The position numbers and the translations under genes were made by a program. DNA of 64,000 bases, taken from a bacterium. GTDB lineage: Bacteria; Pseudomonadota; Alphaproteobacteria; Caulobacterales; Hyphomonadaceae. Numbering within the stretch: position 1 is the stretch's first letter; each line of letters opens with the position of its first letter. Where the stretch lies: positions 230,309-294,308 of the forward strand of contig WGML01000004.1 in the NCBI GenBank assembly GCA_016125045.1, in the 5' to 3' direction. Under the pieces are notes generated by a model. That model searched no databases. It had not been told where the DNA came from and was given only the letters and a program-made list of their open reading frames with translations. Shown one piece after another: positions 25,350-34,913 of the stretch.

Positions 25350-26891
25350 ATGGCCGCTCGATCCCGCGCCTCGCGGCTCCTCTTCTCCGGGTCCGAATGG
25401 AATTTCGAGACCCTCGATCGCATCTTTGCGTCGGTGCAGAGCATCGGGGAGAAGGAACTCGGTCTCGACACCTATCGCACCCAGATCGAGATCATCACCT
25501 CCGAACAGATGCTGGACGCTTATTCATCCACCGGTATGCCGCTGTTCTACAAGCACTGGTCCTTCGGCAAACATTTCGCCCGCAATGAGTCCCTTTATCG
25601 CAAGGGCTGGCAGGGCCTCGCCTACGAGATCGTCATCAACTCCGATCCGTGCGTCTGCTACATCATGGAAGAAAATTCCGCGACGATGCAGACGCTGGTG
25701 CTGGCGCACGCGGCGATGGGGCACAACCACTTCTTCAAGAACAATTACGTCTTCAGGCAGTGGACCGATGCGGAAGGAATTCTCGACTATCTCTCCTTCG
25801 CCAAGGCCTACATCTCCAAGTGCGAGGAGCGGTATGGCGTCGAGCAGGTCGAGCGGCTGATCGACGCTGCGCACGCGCTGCAAAGCCACGGCGTTCACCG
25901 CTATCCCGGCAAGCGCAAGCCCGATCTTCGGTCCGAACAGCTGCGCGAGCAGGAGCGTCGCGAGCATGGCCTTGCCCTGTTCAATGATCTGTGGCGAACG
26001 GTTCCCGGCAAGAGCAAGCGCGTCGCCGCCCGCACGGAAGCTGAGAAGCGCCGCTCCCTTCTCGGCTTGCCGGAGGAGAACATCCTCTATTTTCTTGAGA
26101 AGACGGCGCCGAAGCTGGCTCCCTGGCAGCGCGAAGTCCTTCGCATCGTTCGCCTGATCGCTCAGTATTTCTACCCTCAGCGCCAGACCAAGATGATGAA
26201 TGAGGGATGCGCGAGCTTCGTCCACCATCGCATCATGACGCGTCTGCACGAACGCGGGGAAATCAACGACGGCGCGTTCCTCGAATTCCTGCACTCGCAC
26301 ACCAGTGTGGTGATGCAGCCTGATTTCAACGACCGGCGCTTTTCAGGTATCAACCCTTACGCGCTCGGCTTCACGATGATGCAGGACGTCGAGCGGATCG
26401 TCACCGAACCCACCGCCGAGGACCGCCAGTGGTTCCCTGACCTCGCGGGGCAGGGCGACGCCTACGGGGCGCTGCGCGACATCTGGGCCAATTATCGCGA
26501 CGAGAGTTTTGTCTCGCAGTTCCTCAGCCCCGCCGTCATCCGCAAGATGGGCCTCTTCCAGCTGGTTGATGACGATATCGAGGATGAGATGGAGGTCGCG
26601 GCCATTCATGACGAGCGTGGCTATCGCGAAGTCCGACGCGCGCTCGCCCGCCAGTATGATGTCGTCCGCCGCGACCCGGACATCCAGATCGTCGATGTCG
26701 ATCTTGCGGGAGACCGCCGGCTTGAACTCCGGCATTTCGTCGCCGATGGGGTCACGCTTGAGGAAAGGGATGCAGAACGGGTGCTGCAGCACCTCGCGGA
26801 TCTATGGGGCTATCAGGTGCGCTTGATCGAGGCGGATGACGACGACATCTACGCCGAACACAAGGCGGACCCCATGCGCGCCTTCGCCTGA
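25350..26891 (+). CDS. SpoVR family protein (YcgB-like)
   Basis: 513 residues, the full family length. Signatures include FYKHWSFGKHF near residue 65, NSDPCVCYIMEENS, GHNHFFKNNYVF, and NEGCASFVHHRIM followed by NPYALGFTMMQDVERI. Conserved His/Cys/Glu positions hint at a metal site. In Bacillus SpoVR affects spore cortex; in non-sporulating bacteria it is part of the prkA operon and its biochemical role is unknown. The ATG is two bases after the yeaH stop, so the three genes form one unit. Confidence 0.94.
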   Translation: MAARSRASRLLFSGSEWNFETLDRIFASVQSIGEKELGLDTYRTQIEIITSEQMLDAYSSTGMPLFYKHWSFGKHFARNESLYRKGWQGLAYEIVINSDPCVCYIMEENSATMQTLVLAHAAMGHNHFFKNNYVFRQWTDAEGILDYLSFAKAYISKCEERYGVEQVERLIDAAHALQSHGVHRYPGKRKPDLRSEQLREQERREHGLALFNDLWRTVPGKSKRVAARTEAEKRRSLLGLPEENILYFLEKTAPKLAPWQREVLRIVRLIAQYFYPQRQTKMMNEGCASFVHHRIMTRLHERGEINDGAFLEFLHSHTSVVMQPDFNDRRFSGINPYALGFTMMQDVERIVTEPTAEDRQWFPDLAGQGDAYGALRDIWANYRDESFVSQFLSPAVIRKMGLFQLVDDDIEDEMEVAAIHDERGYREVRRALARQYDVVRRDPDIQIVDVDLAGDRRLELRHFVADGVTLEERDAERVLQHLADLWGYQVRLIEADDDDIYAEHKADPMRAFA

Positions 26892-26990
26892 CCACGAGAA
26901 CCGGGAGAGACCGTTCGGGGCGATCAGCCCGTTGAGCCACGCGGACGCTGGTCTCTGAAAACCGCGCTGGCGTTCAGGTTGGCGGCCGAT

Positions 26991-27158
26991 CTACTTGATC
27001 TTGCCTTCCTTGAACTCGACGTGCTTGCGCACGACCGGGTCATATTTCTTCAGCACCAGCTTCTCGGTCTTGGTGCGCGGGTTCTTCTTCGTGACGTAGA
27101 AAAACCCGGTGTCCGCCGTCGAATTGAGACGGATCTTGATGGTCGCCTTCTTGGCCAT
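26991..27158 (-). CDS. rpmG: 50S ribosomal protein L33
   Basis: 55 residues reading [20 protein letters not shown] and ending VEFKEGKIK, the typical alphaproteobacterial L33 without the zinc-binding CxxC pairs (C-minus form). L33 lies near the E site of the large subunit. It is monocistronic on the minus strand, converging with spoVR about 100 bases away. Confidence 0.97.
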   Translation of the reverse strand: MAKKATIKIRLNSTADTGFFYVTKKNPRTKTEKLVLKKYDPVVRKHVEFKEGKIK

Positions 27159-27202
27159 GGCTCAAGCTCGCAGTCTGTTCTGGGGGCGGCGTGAAGCCGG
27201 GC

Positions 27203-27231
27203 ATAAACACGAAAGACGCTCGCCAAGTCAA
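27203..27231 (-). promoter_or_regulatory. putative promoter of rpmG
   Basis: On the minus strand TTGACT (27231-27226), 17-base spacer, GTTTAT (27208-27203), about 45 bases before the rpmG ATG. The -35 is near consensus; the -10 is weak. Confidence 0.45.
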
Positions 27232-27426
27232 GGGCTGCGGACAATCCATCCCTGGACGGTGGGTGGTTCACATCCTTTCTGTCGTCAGCTAGCGTGAGTG
27301 TCAGGCGCTCGTTCGCTCCGAACGGCATGCTCGCCCGCAAGACCGGCCGCCGGCTCCTCATCCGCGTTTGATCGAGGCGACGCGTCCGCGTGGCGCTCAC
27401 CCCCAATCGCAAGCGAGGTAAGGCCC

Positions 27427-27858
27427 ATGCCTGTCGAGATCGTTATGATCCAATCGGGAAACGCTCATATTCTCGGGCGCACTGCGCCCGATGTGTTCGA
27501 CCACGACCCGCCCGACGCGCACATTCGCGCCTATCTGGCGGCCCCCGGACACGCGCTGTTTGTTGCTGTCGAGGCGGGGGAGGTGATCGGACAGGCGCGC
27601 GGCGTCCTCCACATCCAGCCGGACGCCCCGTCAGAACTCTACATCGACAATCTCGGCGTGACCCCCGGCCACAAGCGTCGGGGCGTGGCGACGCGCCTGC
27701 TGCGCGCGCTCATTGCCTGGGGAGCGGATCGGGGAGGCCGTTCGGTCTGGGTCGCCACCGAGGTCGATAATGACGAGGCGCGGGGCTTCTACGGCGCCTT
27801 CGGCTTCACCGGCGAGACGATGGCCTACTTCCAGATGGAGGACGCTGTGGGGGCATGA
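27427..27858 (+). CDS. GNAT acetyltransferase, AAC(3)-I-like
   Basis: 143 residues. The acetyl-CoA motif is LYIDNLGVTPGHKRRGVATRLLRAL, and VATEVDNDEARGFYGAFGF is motif B. The overall layout (DVFDHDPPDAHIRAYLAAPGHALFVAVE, ELYIDNL) resembles aminoglycoside 3-N-acetyltransferase type I relatives, most of which in environmental genomes are not resistance genes. The real substrate is unknown. It stands alone between rpmG and a convergent Nudix gene; about 270 bases upstream hold only the rpmG promoter. Confidence 0.85.
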   Translation: MPVEIVMIQSGNAHILGRTAPDVFDHDPPDAHIRAYLAAPGHALFVAVEAGEVIGQARGVLHIQPDAPSELYIDNLGVTPGHKRRGVATRLLRALIAWGADRGGRSVWVATEVDNDEARGFYGAFGFTGETMAYFQMEDAVGA

Positions 27859-27888
27859 TCGGCTCCGCCTCAGGCCGCCATCCGGCCG

Positions 27889-28623
27889 CTAGAGAGTGTC
27901 CCGCCGATGGCCGGTCGGCGTCCAGTAGAGATAGAAAGGCCGGCGCGGGTCCGCCTTCGGTTTCAGACGTTCGCCGATCTCCCCGATCACGAAGCGCGTC
28001 ACATTTGGAAGGTCCAGCTCCAGGGCCTCCCGGAAGGTGAACCAGCGCAGGTCGACCAGCTCCGCGCCCTCCACGGGCGGCCGATCGTCCGCCAGCGTCT
28101 CGGCGGCGTCGGCCATGAAGAACCGGGCGTCAAACCGCTTGTGGCGCGCCGGCGGAGTCACGGCGCGTCCGACGAACGTGAAGGTGGAGAGATCCGGCGC
28201 CACGTCGAGATCGAAATAGGCCTTCCAACTGGCTGGGGGATTGCGCGGCCCCTCGGCTTCGCGTCCGACGATCAGTCCCGTTTCTTCAAACGTTTCCCGG
28301 ATCGCCGTCAACGGAAAGGCGCGCGCCCGGCGACGGCATTTCAGCGAGAGGGCCGCGTTCTCCTCCGGCGCAAGTTCGGCGAGCGCGGGCGCCGCCGCGT
28401 CCTCCGTGTCGACCCGTCCGCCCGGAAACACATACTTGTCAGGCATGAAATCGTGGCCGCCGCTGCGACGTCCCATGAGCAAGCGAGGCAGGTCGTCGTC
28501 GATTCTGTAGAGAACCAGCGTCGCGGCGTCGCGCGGCCGCGGCGCCTTTCCCGATCCGCCATTGCCGCCGGAGCGTTTGTCAGCGCCGTCTTCGGGACCT
28601 CCGAGCGGATCAAACTCGGCCAT
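27889..28623 (-). CDS. Nudix hydrolase with an insertion in the Nudix box (NUDT19-like)
   Basis: 244 residues. FPGGRVDTED opens the Nudix box but the REXXEEXGU half (AIRETFEETGLIVG) comes about 35 residues later, instead of directly after. Such a long insertion is known from NUDT19-type CoA diphosphatases. The N-terminal 30 residues are Gly/Asp-rich and probably disordered. The ATG (28623-28621) interlocks with the rnr stop (TGATG), so it is the last gene of the topA-rnr-nudix unit. The substrate (CoA ester, NADH or other diphosphate) is inferred from family only. Confidence 0.88.
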   Translation of the reverse strand: MAEFDPLGGPEDGADKRSGGNGGSGKAPRPRDAATLVLYRIDDDLPRLLMGRRSGGHDFMPDKYVFPGGRVDTEDAAAPALAELAPEENAALSLKCRRRARAFPLTAIRETFEETGLIVGREAEGPRNPPASWKAYFDLDVAPDLSTFTFVGRAVTPPARHKRFDARFFMADAAETLADDRPPVEGAELVDLRWFTFREALELDLPNVTRFVIGEIGERLKPKADPRRPFYLYWTPTGHRRDTL

Positions 28624-30968
28624 CAACCCCTCCCGCGCGATCTGCCCCGTCCAGCGGAGCCTTTTCCGGTCGGACCCTTGCCCGGCGCGCCCTTGCCGCC
28701 CGACTTCGAACCGGATTTTCCGCGCCGGATTCCCGGAGGAAGACCGCCACCGTCGGCCGCACGTTTCTGCCGCACGCCGCCGCCGCGATTGCCGGGCCGG
28801 GGAGGCGGGAGATCGCGCCGTGCGGGCTTTGGCGGGGTGAGGATCGCGAACAACAATCCGCCCGTCAGCGGCGTTGCTTCCGTGAGACGCACCTCCACCG
28901 GCATGCCCATCTCATACCTGCGGCCCGATCGCCGCGCGACGAGCGCCGCGTGCGCCTCGTCGTGCTCCCAGAACTCATCCGAAATCCGCGCGGCCGGAAC
29001 AAACCCGTCCGCTCCCGTTTCGCGCAGCTTCACAAACAGTCCGGCCCGGGTGACACCGGAGATGCGCCCTTCAAACTGCGCTCCCACCTTGTCAGCGAGG
29101 AAGATCGCCAGATATCGCTCCGTCGCCTCGCGCTCGGCCGCCATGGAGCGCCGTTCGGTCATGCTGACGTGCTCGGCGCGCTCTTCAAGGCTCGCCAGCT
29201 CCTGATCCGTCGCGCCGTCCGGCCCGAGATCCAGCGCCCGGATCAGGGCGCGATGAATGATGAGGTCCGAATACCTTCGGATGGGTGACGTGAAGTGCGC
29301 GTACTTCAAAAGATTGAGCCCGAAATGGCCGAGGTTGTCGGGCGCGTAGCGAGCCTGAGCCTGGGTGCGCAGCACCATCTCATTCACCAGATGCTCGTTC
29401 TCGCCGCCGCGTGTCTCGGCCAGCACCCGGTTGAATCGGTCCGGCGTCACCTTTTGGCCCTTGGCCCAGCTCAGATCGATGGTCGACAGAAATTTGCCGA
29501 GCGCCACAATCTTTTCGTCAGACGGTTCTTCATGCACTCGATAGACTTGCGGGCTGCGTCTCGCCTCGAGGGTTTCGGCGGCGCAGACATTCGCGAGGAT
29601 CATGAACTCCTCGATCAGCCGGTGCGCTTCGAGGCGCTCCCGAACCCCGATGGTTGCGATCAGTCCGTCCTCGCCGAGGCGAACCACCCGCTCCGGCAGG
29701 TCAAGATCGAGCGGAGCCCGCCGTTGGCGCGCAGCGTCCGCCGTCCGCCACGCCGCCCAGAGCGGCTTCAGCACGCGCTCCAACAGCGGTCGAGCGCGAT
29801 CGCTTGGGCGACCGTCGATTGCGGCCTGGGCCTCACCGTAGGAAAATTTCGCCGCAGAGCGCATGCGTCCGCGAATGAAGCGGTGAGACCGCTTTGAGCC
29901 GTCCGCCGCAAGCAACATTTCCACCGCCATCGTTTCGCGCACCTCGCCTTCGCGAAGCGAGCACCGGTCGGCGGAAAGCGATTCCGGCAGCATGGGCGAC
30001 ACGCGGTCCGGGAAGTAGGTCGAGTTTCCGCGCCGATAGGCCTCCCGATCGAGCGCCGATCCGTACCGGACATAAGCCGACACGTCGGCAATCGCGACGA
30101 TCACCCGCCAGCCCCCGGCCGCCGAGGGTTCGGCGAACACCGCGTCGTCGTGGTCGCGAGCGTCCTCAGGATCGATCGTGATCAGCGGCAGGCCGGTCAG
30201 GTCCTCGCGCGGCGCTTCTGCGGCGGTCGCGGCCTTCGCTTCGGCCAATACCTCTGCAGGGAATTCATCCGGCACACCGTGCCTGTGCATGGCGATTAGG
30301 GATGCCGCTCGCGGGTCGTCCGCGCGGCCCACGACCTCGATCACGCGTGCACGGCGCGGACCGTAGCCTTTGCCTGATATCACCGAGATGCGGACGAGAT
30401 CGCCGTCGGCGGCGCCTGCTGCATCCGCTCGCTCGACGATGTAATCGAAACGGTCCTTGCGCGAGGTCGGCTCCACCATCCCGCCATGACGGTTCGCGCG
30501 GAACACGCCGACTGTGCTCGTAGAGGGTTCGCTGTCGATCTTCTTGATGACCTTCGCCCGCCATACACCGTCGCCGCCACGCTCGATGCGACATAGCGCC
30601 CGATCCCCAACGCCAAGCGCCGCCGCCCGGGTGCGGCCGGCGGCCCCCGCGAACAGGATGGCGGGCCCATAGACCCCATCGCGGCCGCTCGCCCGACCGA
30701 ACAGGTCGCCCTCGGCGTCAAGCCGGTCGAACACCACGATGCCGGTCGGCGGCGGCATGTCGGATGCGGCGAACGCCCGCTTGGCCGTCCGGGTGAGGGC
30801 CCCTTCCGCTTCGAGTTCGGCGAGGATGCGCCGCAACTCCGCCCGGTGTTCGGGCGGGACTTTCAGCGCGCGGGCGATGTCGCGTTTTGCTCCCGCGCCT
30901 GGTCGCTCTTCAAGAAAGGCGAGCACCTGCTCGCGTGTCGGAGGTGATGATTCGTCCGAACCGCTCAT
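28623..30968 (-). CDS. rnr: ribonuclease R
   Basis: 781 residues. An N-terminal winged-helix/OB region is followed by the RNB catalytic domain with the Asp cluster DPEDARDHDDAVF (about residues 258-270), then an S1 domain (QFEGRISGVTRAGLFVKL) near residue 640. The C-terminal tail from about 710 is Gly/Lys/Arg-rich and low-complexity, typical of RNase R. It is a processive 3'-5' exoribonuclease degrading structured RNA. It overlaps topA by four bases (ATGA). Confidence 0.96.
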   Translation of the reverse strand: MSGSDESSPPTREQVLAFLEERPGAGAKRDIARALKVPPEHRAELRRILAELEAEGALTRTAKRAFAASDMPPPTGIVVFDRLDAEGDLFGRASGRDGVYGPAILFAGAAGRTRAAALGVGDRALCRIERGGDGVWRAKVIKKIDSEPSTSTVGVFRANRHGGMVEPTSRKDRFDYIVERADAAGAADGDLVRISVISGKGYGPRRARVIEVVGRADDPRAASLIAMHRHGVPDEFPAEVLAEAKAATAAEAPREDLTGLPLITIDPEDARDHDDAVFAEPSAAGGWRVIVAIADVSAYVRYGSALDREAYRRGNSTYFPDRVSPMLPESLSADRCSLREGEVRETMAVEMLLAADGSKRSHRFIRGRMRSAAKFSYGEAQAAIDGRPSDRARPLLERVLKPLWAAWRTADAARQRRAPLDLDLPERVVRLGEDGLIATIGVRERLEAHRLIEEFMILANVCAAETLEARRSPQVYRVHEEPSDEKIVALGKFLSTIDLSWAKGQKVTPDRFNRVLAETRGGENEHLVNEMVLRTQAQARYAPDNLGHFGLNLLKYAHFTSPIRRYSDLIIHRALIRALDLGPDGATDQELASLEERAEHVSMTERRSMAAEREATERYLAIFLADKVGAQFEGRISGVTRAGLFVKLRETGADGFVPAARISDEFWEHDEAHAALVARRSGRRYEMGMPVEVRLTEATPLTGGLLFAILTPPKPARRDLPPPRPGNRGGGVRQKRAADGGGLPPGIRRGKSGSKSGGKGAPGKGPTGKGSAGRGRSRGRG

Positions 30969-33628
30969 GCCTTTTCGGTCGCAGAGGGTGACGGTTTGGC
31001 GGCCTTTTTCGCCGCGGGCTTCTTCTTGGGCGCCGCCTTCTTGGCGGACTTGGCTCCGCTTTCGGCCTTCGCCGCCCCCTTCGCGCGAGCAGGCTTTCGA
31101 CCGCCCTTGCCCTTGGCGGGCGCTGCCGCCGCGCGGGCGTTCACGATCTCGATCGCCTGCTCCAGCGTTACGGACGCGGGATCCATATCCTTCGGCAGAG
31201 TTGCGTTTGTGTCGCCGTGCTTCAGATAGGGGCCGTAACGTCCGGAGAAGAGCTGGATCGACGCTCCGGTTTCCGGATGTGCTCCAACCTCGCGCAGTGC
31301 GGTGGGCGCGCTTCCCCTGCGCGGGCCGCCTGCGCGTTTCTCGGCGATCAGCGTCACCGCCCGGTTGAGGCCGATCTCGAACACCTCATTCGGATCGGGC
31401 AGGTTCGCATAGGTCTTTTCGTGCTGCACATAAGGCCCATAGCGGCCGATATTGGCGAGAATTGGCTTGCCGTCCTCCGGGTGAAGGCCGACCTCGCGGG
31501 GCAGGCGGAGCAGCTTCAGCGCCTTTTCGAGATCCATATCATCCGGAGACCATCCCTTGGGAAGTGAGCCCCGCTTGGGTTTCTCCCCATCGTCGAGTTG
31601 CACATAGACGCCAAAGCGGCCGGACCTCAGCGTCACGGGCTTGCCGGTCTCCGGGTCGACGCCGAGCGGCTTGCCGTCCGGGCCGATCGCGGCGTCAGCG
31701 TTGGTCTGCTCCGTCGCGAAGGGGCGGGTGTAGCGGCATTCCGGGTAGTTGGAGCACCCGATGAACGCCCCGAACTTGCCGAGCTTCAGGCTCAGCGCGC
31801 CGCTTGCGCACAGCGGACAGGCGCGCGGGTTCAGCTCCTCGCCCGTCGTCTCATCGGACTTAGGCGGAAAAAGGTGCGGGCCAAGCACTTCGTTGATCGA
31901 GTCGAGCACATTGCTCACCCGCAATTCGCCGACGCTGTCCACGTCTGATCGGAAGGTGCGCCAGAACTCGCTGAGGAAGTCTTTCCAACCGAGCTTGCCG
32001 TCGGAAACGAGATCGAGCTTCTCTTCGAGACCTGCTGTGAAGTCATACTCGACATAGCGGCTGAAGAACTTCTCCAGAAACACAGTGACCAGGCGTCCCT
32101 TGTCCTCCGGGAACAGCCGTTTCTGGTCGATACGGACATATTCGCGGTCGGTGAGTGTCGAGAGCGTCGAGGCGTAGGTCGACGGGCGTCCGATGCCGAG
32201 TTCCTCGAGCTTCTTGACCAGCGACGCTTCCGAATACCGCGGCGGCGGTTCGGTGAAATGCTGGCTCGCCTCGGCGCCGCGAAGGTTCGGCGTGTCGCGC
32301 TCTTGGATGGGCGGCAGGCGGCCGTCGTCGTCCTCGTCCGGTTCGTCCCGGCTCTCCTGATAGAGGGCGAGGAACCCGTCGAACTTCACCACCTGGCCTG
32401 TCGCTCGCATGATCGTGCGGCGGTCGTCGGAGGCGAGATCGACGGTCGTGCGTTCGAGAACCGCCGCTTCCATCTGGCTTGCGACCGCGCGCTTCCAGAT
32501 CAGCTCGTAGAGCCGCGCCATGTCTCCTTCGAGCCGCATGTCCTTCGGGTGACGATCGAAATCCGTTGGCCGGACCGCTTCGTGGGCCTCCTGCGCGTTC
32601 TTCGCCTTGGTGCTGTAGCGACGAGCTTGCGGCGGCAGATACTGGGCGCCATGGCGGCGCTCGATCGTGGCGCGGGCCGCGGCATAGGCTTCTTCCGCCA
32701 TCTGCACGCCGTCGGTCCTCATATAAGTGATGAGACCGACCGTTTCGCCGCCGACCTGGACACCTTCATAAAGGCGCTGCGCCACCTGCATCGTTCGCGA
32801 TGCCGAAAAACCGAGCTTGCGGGCCGCGTCCTGTTGCAGCGTCGAGGTCGTGAAGGGCGGTGGCGGGTTGCGCTTGAGCGGCTTGGCTTCGACGCTCGCC
32901 ACCGCGTAGCGCCCGGCCTTAACCGCGGCGAGCGCCGCGTGCGCCATCTCGGCGTTCGGCAGCGAAAAGCGCTGCAGTTTCTTGCCGTCGAGTTCGACCA
33001 GCCGCGCTTCGAAGGTCGCTCCGTTCGTTTCGAAGTCCCCCTTGATCTGCCAGTATTCCTCGGCACGGAACGCTTCGATCTCCATCTCCCGCTGGCAGAC
33101 CAGACGCAGCGCTACCGACTGCACCCGGCCCGCTGATCGCGACCCGGGCAATTTGCGCCACAACACAGGCGACAGCGTGAAGCCGACCAGATAGTCGAGC
33201 GCCCGCCGCGCGAGGTAGGCGTCGACCAGTTCCTGATCGATCTTGCGTGGATGCTCCATCGCATCGAGCACCGCGCGCCGCGTGATCGCGTTGAAGGTCA
33301 CCCGGCTCACCGACTTGTCCTTCAGCACCCGCCGGGACGTCAGAGCCTCCAGCACATGCCAGGAGATCGCTTCGCCCTCCCGATCGGGGTCGGTCGCGAG
33401 GATCAGCCCGTCCGCGGTGCGAACCGCATCGGCGATTTCCTTCACATGCTTGGCCGATCGCGCGTCGATGTCCCAGGACATCGCGAAGTCTTCGTCGGGC
33501 CGCACTGAGCCGTCTTTGGAGGGCAGATCGCGTATGTGTCCGTAGCTTGCGAGGACCTTGAAGCCGCTCCCGAGATACTTGTTGATGGTCTTTGCCTTGG
33601 CGGGAGATTCGACGACGACGACCTGCAT
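30965..33628 (-). CDS. topA: DNA topoisomerase I
   Basis: 887 residues. The Toprim domain begins VVVESPAKAKTI, with ATDPDREGEAISWH as the acidic metal site. The active-site tyrosine is in GLITYMRTDG. One four-cysteine zinc finger (CPLCASGALSLKLGKFGAF to CRYTR) follows the core, then several topoisomerase-C-terminal repeats (GRFGVYVQ, GRYGPYVQHEKT, GRYGPYLKHGDT), and a Lys/Ala/Pro-rich tail of about 55 residues. It relaxes negative supercoils. The start is ATG 33628 after AGAGGAG; upstream in-frame codons lack a start. Confidence 0.97.
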   Translation of the reverse strand: MQVVVVESPAKAKTINKYLGSGFKVLASYGHIRDLPSKDGSVRPDEDFAMSWDIDARSAKHVKEIADAVRTADGLILATDPDREGEAISWHVLEALTSRRVLKDKSVSRVTFNAITRRAVLDAMEHPRKIDQELVDAYLARRALDYLVGFTLSPVLWRKLPGSRSAGRVQSVALRLVCQREMEIEAFRAEEYWQIKGDFETNGATFEARLVELDGKKLQRFSLPNAEMAHAALAAVKAGRYAVASVEAKPLKRNPPPPFTTSTLQQDAARKLGFSASRTMQVAQRLYEGVQVGGETVGLITYMRTDGVQMAEEAYAAARATIERRHGAQYLPPQARRYSTKAKNAQEAHEAVRPTDFDRHPKDMRLEGDMARLYELIWKRAVASQMEAAVLERTTVDLASDDRRTIMRATGQVVKFDGFLALYQESRDEPDEDDDGRLPPIQERDTPNLRGAEASQHFTEPPPRYSEASLVKKLEELGIGRPSTYASTLSTLTDREYVRIDQKRLFPEDKGRLVTVFLEKFFSRYVEYDFTAGLEEKLDLVSDGKLGWKDFLSEFWRTFRSDVDSVGELRVSNVLDSINEVLGPHLFPPKSDETTGEELNPRACPLCASGALSLKLGKFGAFIGCSNYPECRYTRPFATEQTNADAAIGPDGKPLGVDPETGKPVTLRSGRFGVYVQLDDGEKPKRGSLPKGWSPDDMDLEKALKLLRLPREVGLHPEDGKPILANIGRYGPYVQHEKTYANLPDPNEVFEIGLNRAVTLIAEKRAGGPRRGSAPTALREVGAHPETGASIQLFSGRYGPYLKHGDTNATLPKDMDPASVTLEQAIEIVNARAAAAPAKGKGGRKPARAKGAAKAESGAKSAKKAAPKKKPAAKKAAKPSPSATEKA

Positions 33629-33797
33629 GCGCTCCTCTGGGAGGGAGTTTCTGGGGAGGTAGCGAGAGCGCGGGAAAGTGGGTGAGGGCGCCCCGGATGT
33701 CAATTCGCGGCTTTGTGACAGGTTCATATGGGTGGTGCAGATCCGGTTTCGTCGGGCGGCTGCGATGGCGATCGAATACGTCCCTGTCCTCGCGGTT

Positions 33798-34913
33798 TCA
33801 CTCCTCCACCCGCCGGCTCGCGAGCCCGCCAACATGGGTCGCCGCGACGCCCTGAAGTTCCAGCTCCATCAGGCAAACCGCAACAAGGCGATAGGGCGCA
33901 TCCACCGCTTCGGCGAGGTCCGCGATCGGCACCGGAGCAAGCGTCAGCGCGTCCCGCACCGCCTCGATCAGCGCCTGCGGTGGATCAATGGCGTCACCCT
34001 TGGGGGAGAAGTCCCCTCCGGCGGGTTCCGCCACGCGGATCGGCGACAGGCCTTCGATGGCTCGGATCACATCCTCCGCGGTCTCGACAAGGTGCGCACC
34101 CTGGCGGATCAGACCGTTTGATCCCTTCGCCCTTGGGTCAAGCGGTGAGCCCGGCACCGCCATCACCTCCCGCCCCTGTTCCAGTGCGCACCGCGCGGTG
34201 ATTAGGCTGCCGGAGCGTTCCGCCGCCTCGACAACGACCACGGCGAGGGAAAGTCCTGAAATCAACCGATTTCGCTTGGGGAAGTCACGCGCCGTTGCTG
34301 TGCGTCCGAACGGGGCTTCCGTGATCGCCGCTCCCGTGCGGACGACCTCCTCAAACAGTCCCGCATGTTCCGGCGGATAGATCTGGTCGATGCCGCCTGC
34401 GAGCACCGCTACGGTTCCGGTGGACAGAGACGCCTTGTGCGCGGCAGCGTCCACGCCCCGTGCAAGTCCCGACACGATGAGGCAGCCAGCCTCCCCGAGA
34501 CCGCGCGCGAGTTCGCGCGCGATGCGTAGGCCAGCCGCGGATGCGTTTCGTGCTCCCACGAGGGCGACCGCCCGCCGCGCGAGCAAGACTGCGTCTCCCG
34601 CGACACAGATCACCGGAGGCGGCGCGTCGATCGCGGCGAGCATAGGTGGATAGTCGGGCTCGCAGCTTGCGATGAACCGCCCGCCATGGCGCTCTGCATC
34701 CGCAATCTCGCGCTTAGCGGAGGCGCGGTCGGGGACCACCGGACGGGATTTCATGCGCGCACGTTCAGCCAAGCGCGGCAGTGCGTCGATGGCGGCCGAT
34801 GCGCTCCCCGTGCGGCGGATCAGTTCGCTGAAGGTCACAGGACCGACGCCGTGAGTCCGGGAGAGGCGAAGCCAGTCCGTCCGCTCAGCGTCCGCGAGCA
34901 TACGGCGCGTCAC
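33798..34913 (-). CDS. dprA: DNA-processing protein DprA
   Basis: 371 residues. A short N-terminal SAM/HhH-like part precedes the Rossmann domain with [52 protein letters not shown] and [11 protein letters not shown]; a C-terminal winged-helix (DML1-like) domain ends the protein. It loads RecA on incoming ssDNA during transformation. The GTG at 34913 overlaps the plsY stop (GTGA), and GGGGAAG lies eight bases before it, so I prefer it to ATG 34901. Confidence 0.93.
   Translation of the reverse strand: MTRRMLADAERTDWLRLSRTHGVGPVTFSELIRRTGSASAAIDALPRLAERARMKSRPVVPDRASAKREIADAERHGGRFIASCEPDYPPMLAAIDAPPPVICVAGDAVLLARRAVALVGARNASAAGLRIARELARGLGEAGCLIVSGLARGVDAAAHKASLSTGTVAVLAGGIDQIYPPEHAGLFEEVVRTGAAITEAPFGRTATARDFPKRNRLISGLSLAVVVVEAAERSGSLITARCALEQGREVMAVPGSPLDPRAKGSNGLIRQGAHLVETAEDVIRAIEGLSPIRVAEPAGGDFSPKGDAIDPPQALIEAVRDALTLAPVPIADLAEAVDAPYRLVAVCLMELELQGVAATHVGGLASRRVEE

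Noticed and set aside
25901..26083. CRISPR-like or other short-repeat arrays anywhere in the window
   Set aside because: Read through for regularly spaced repeats; apart from the two CTTGCAT copies no spaced repeat unit was found.
27427..27858. aminoglycoside-resistance gene
   Set aside because: Similarity to AAC(3)-I is to the GNAT layout only and the context is chromosomal core; calling it resistance would go beyond the sequence.
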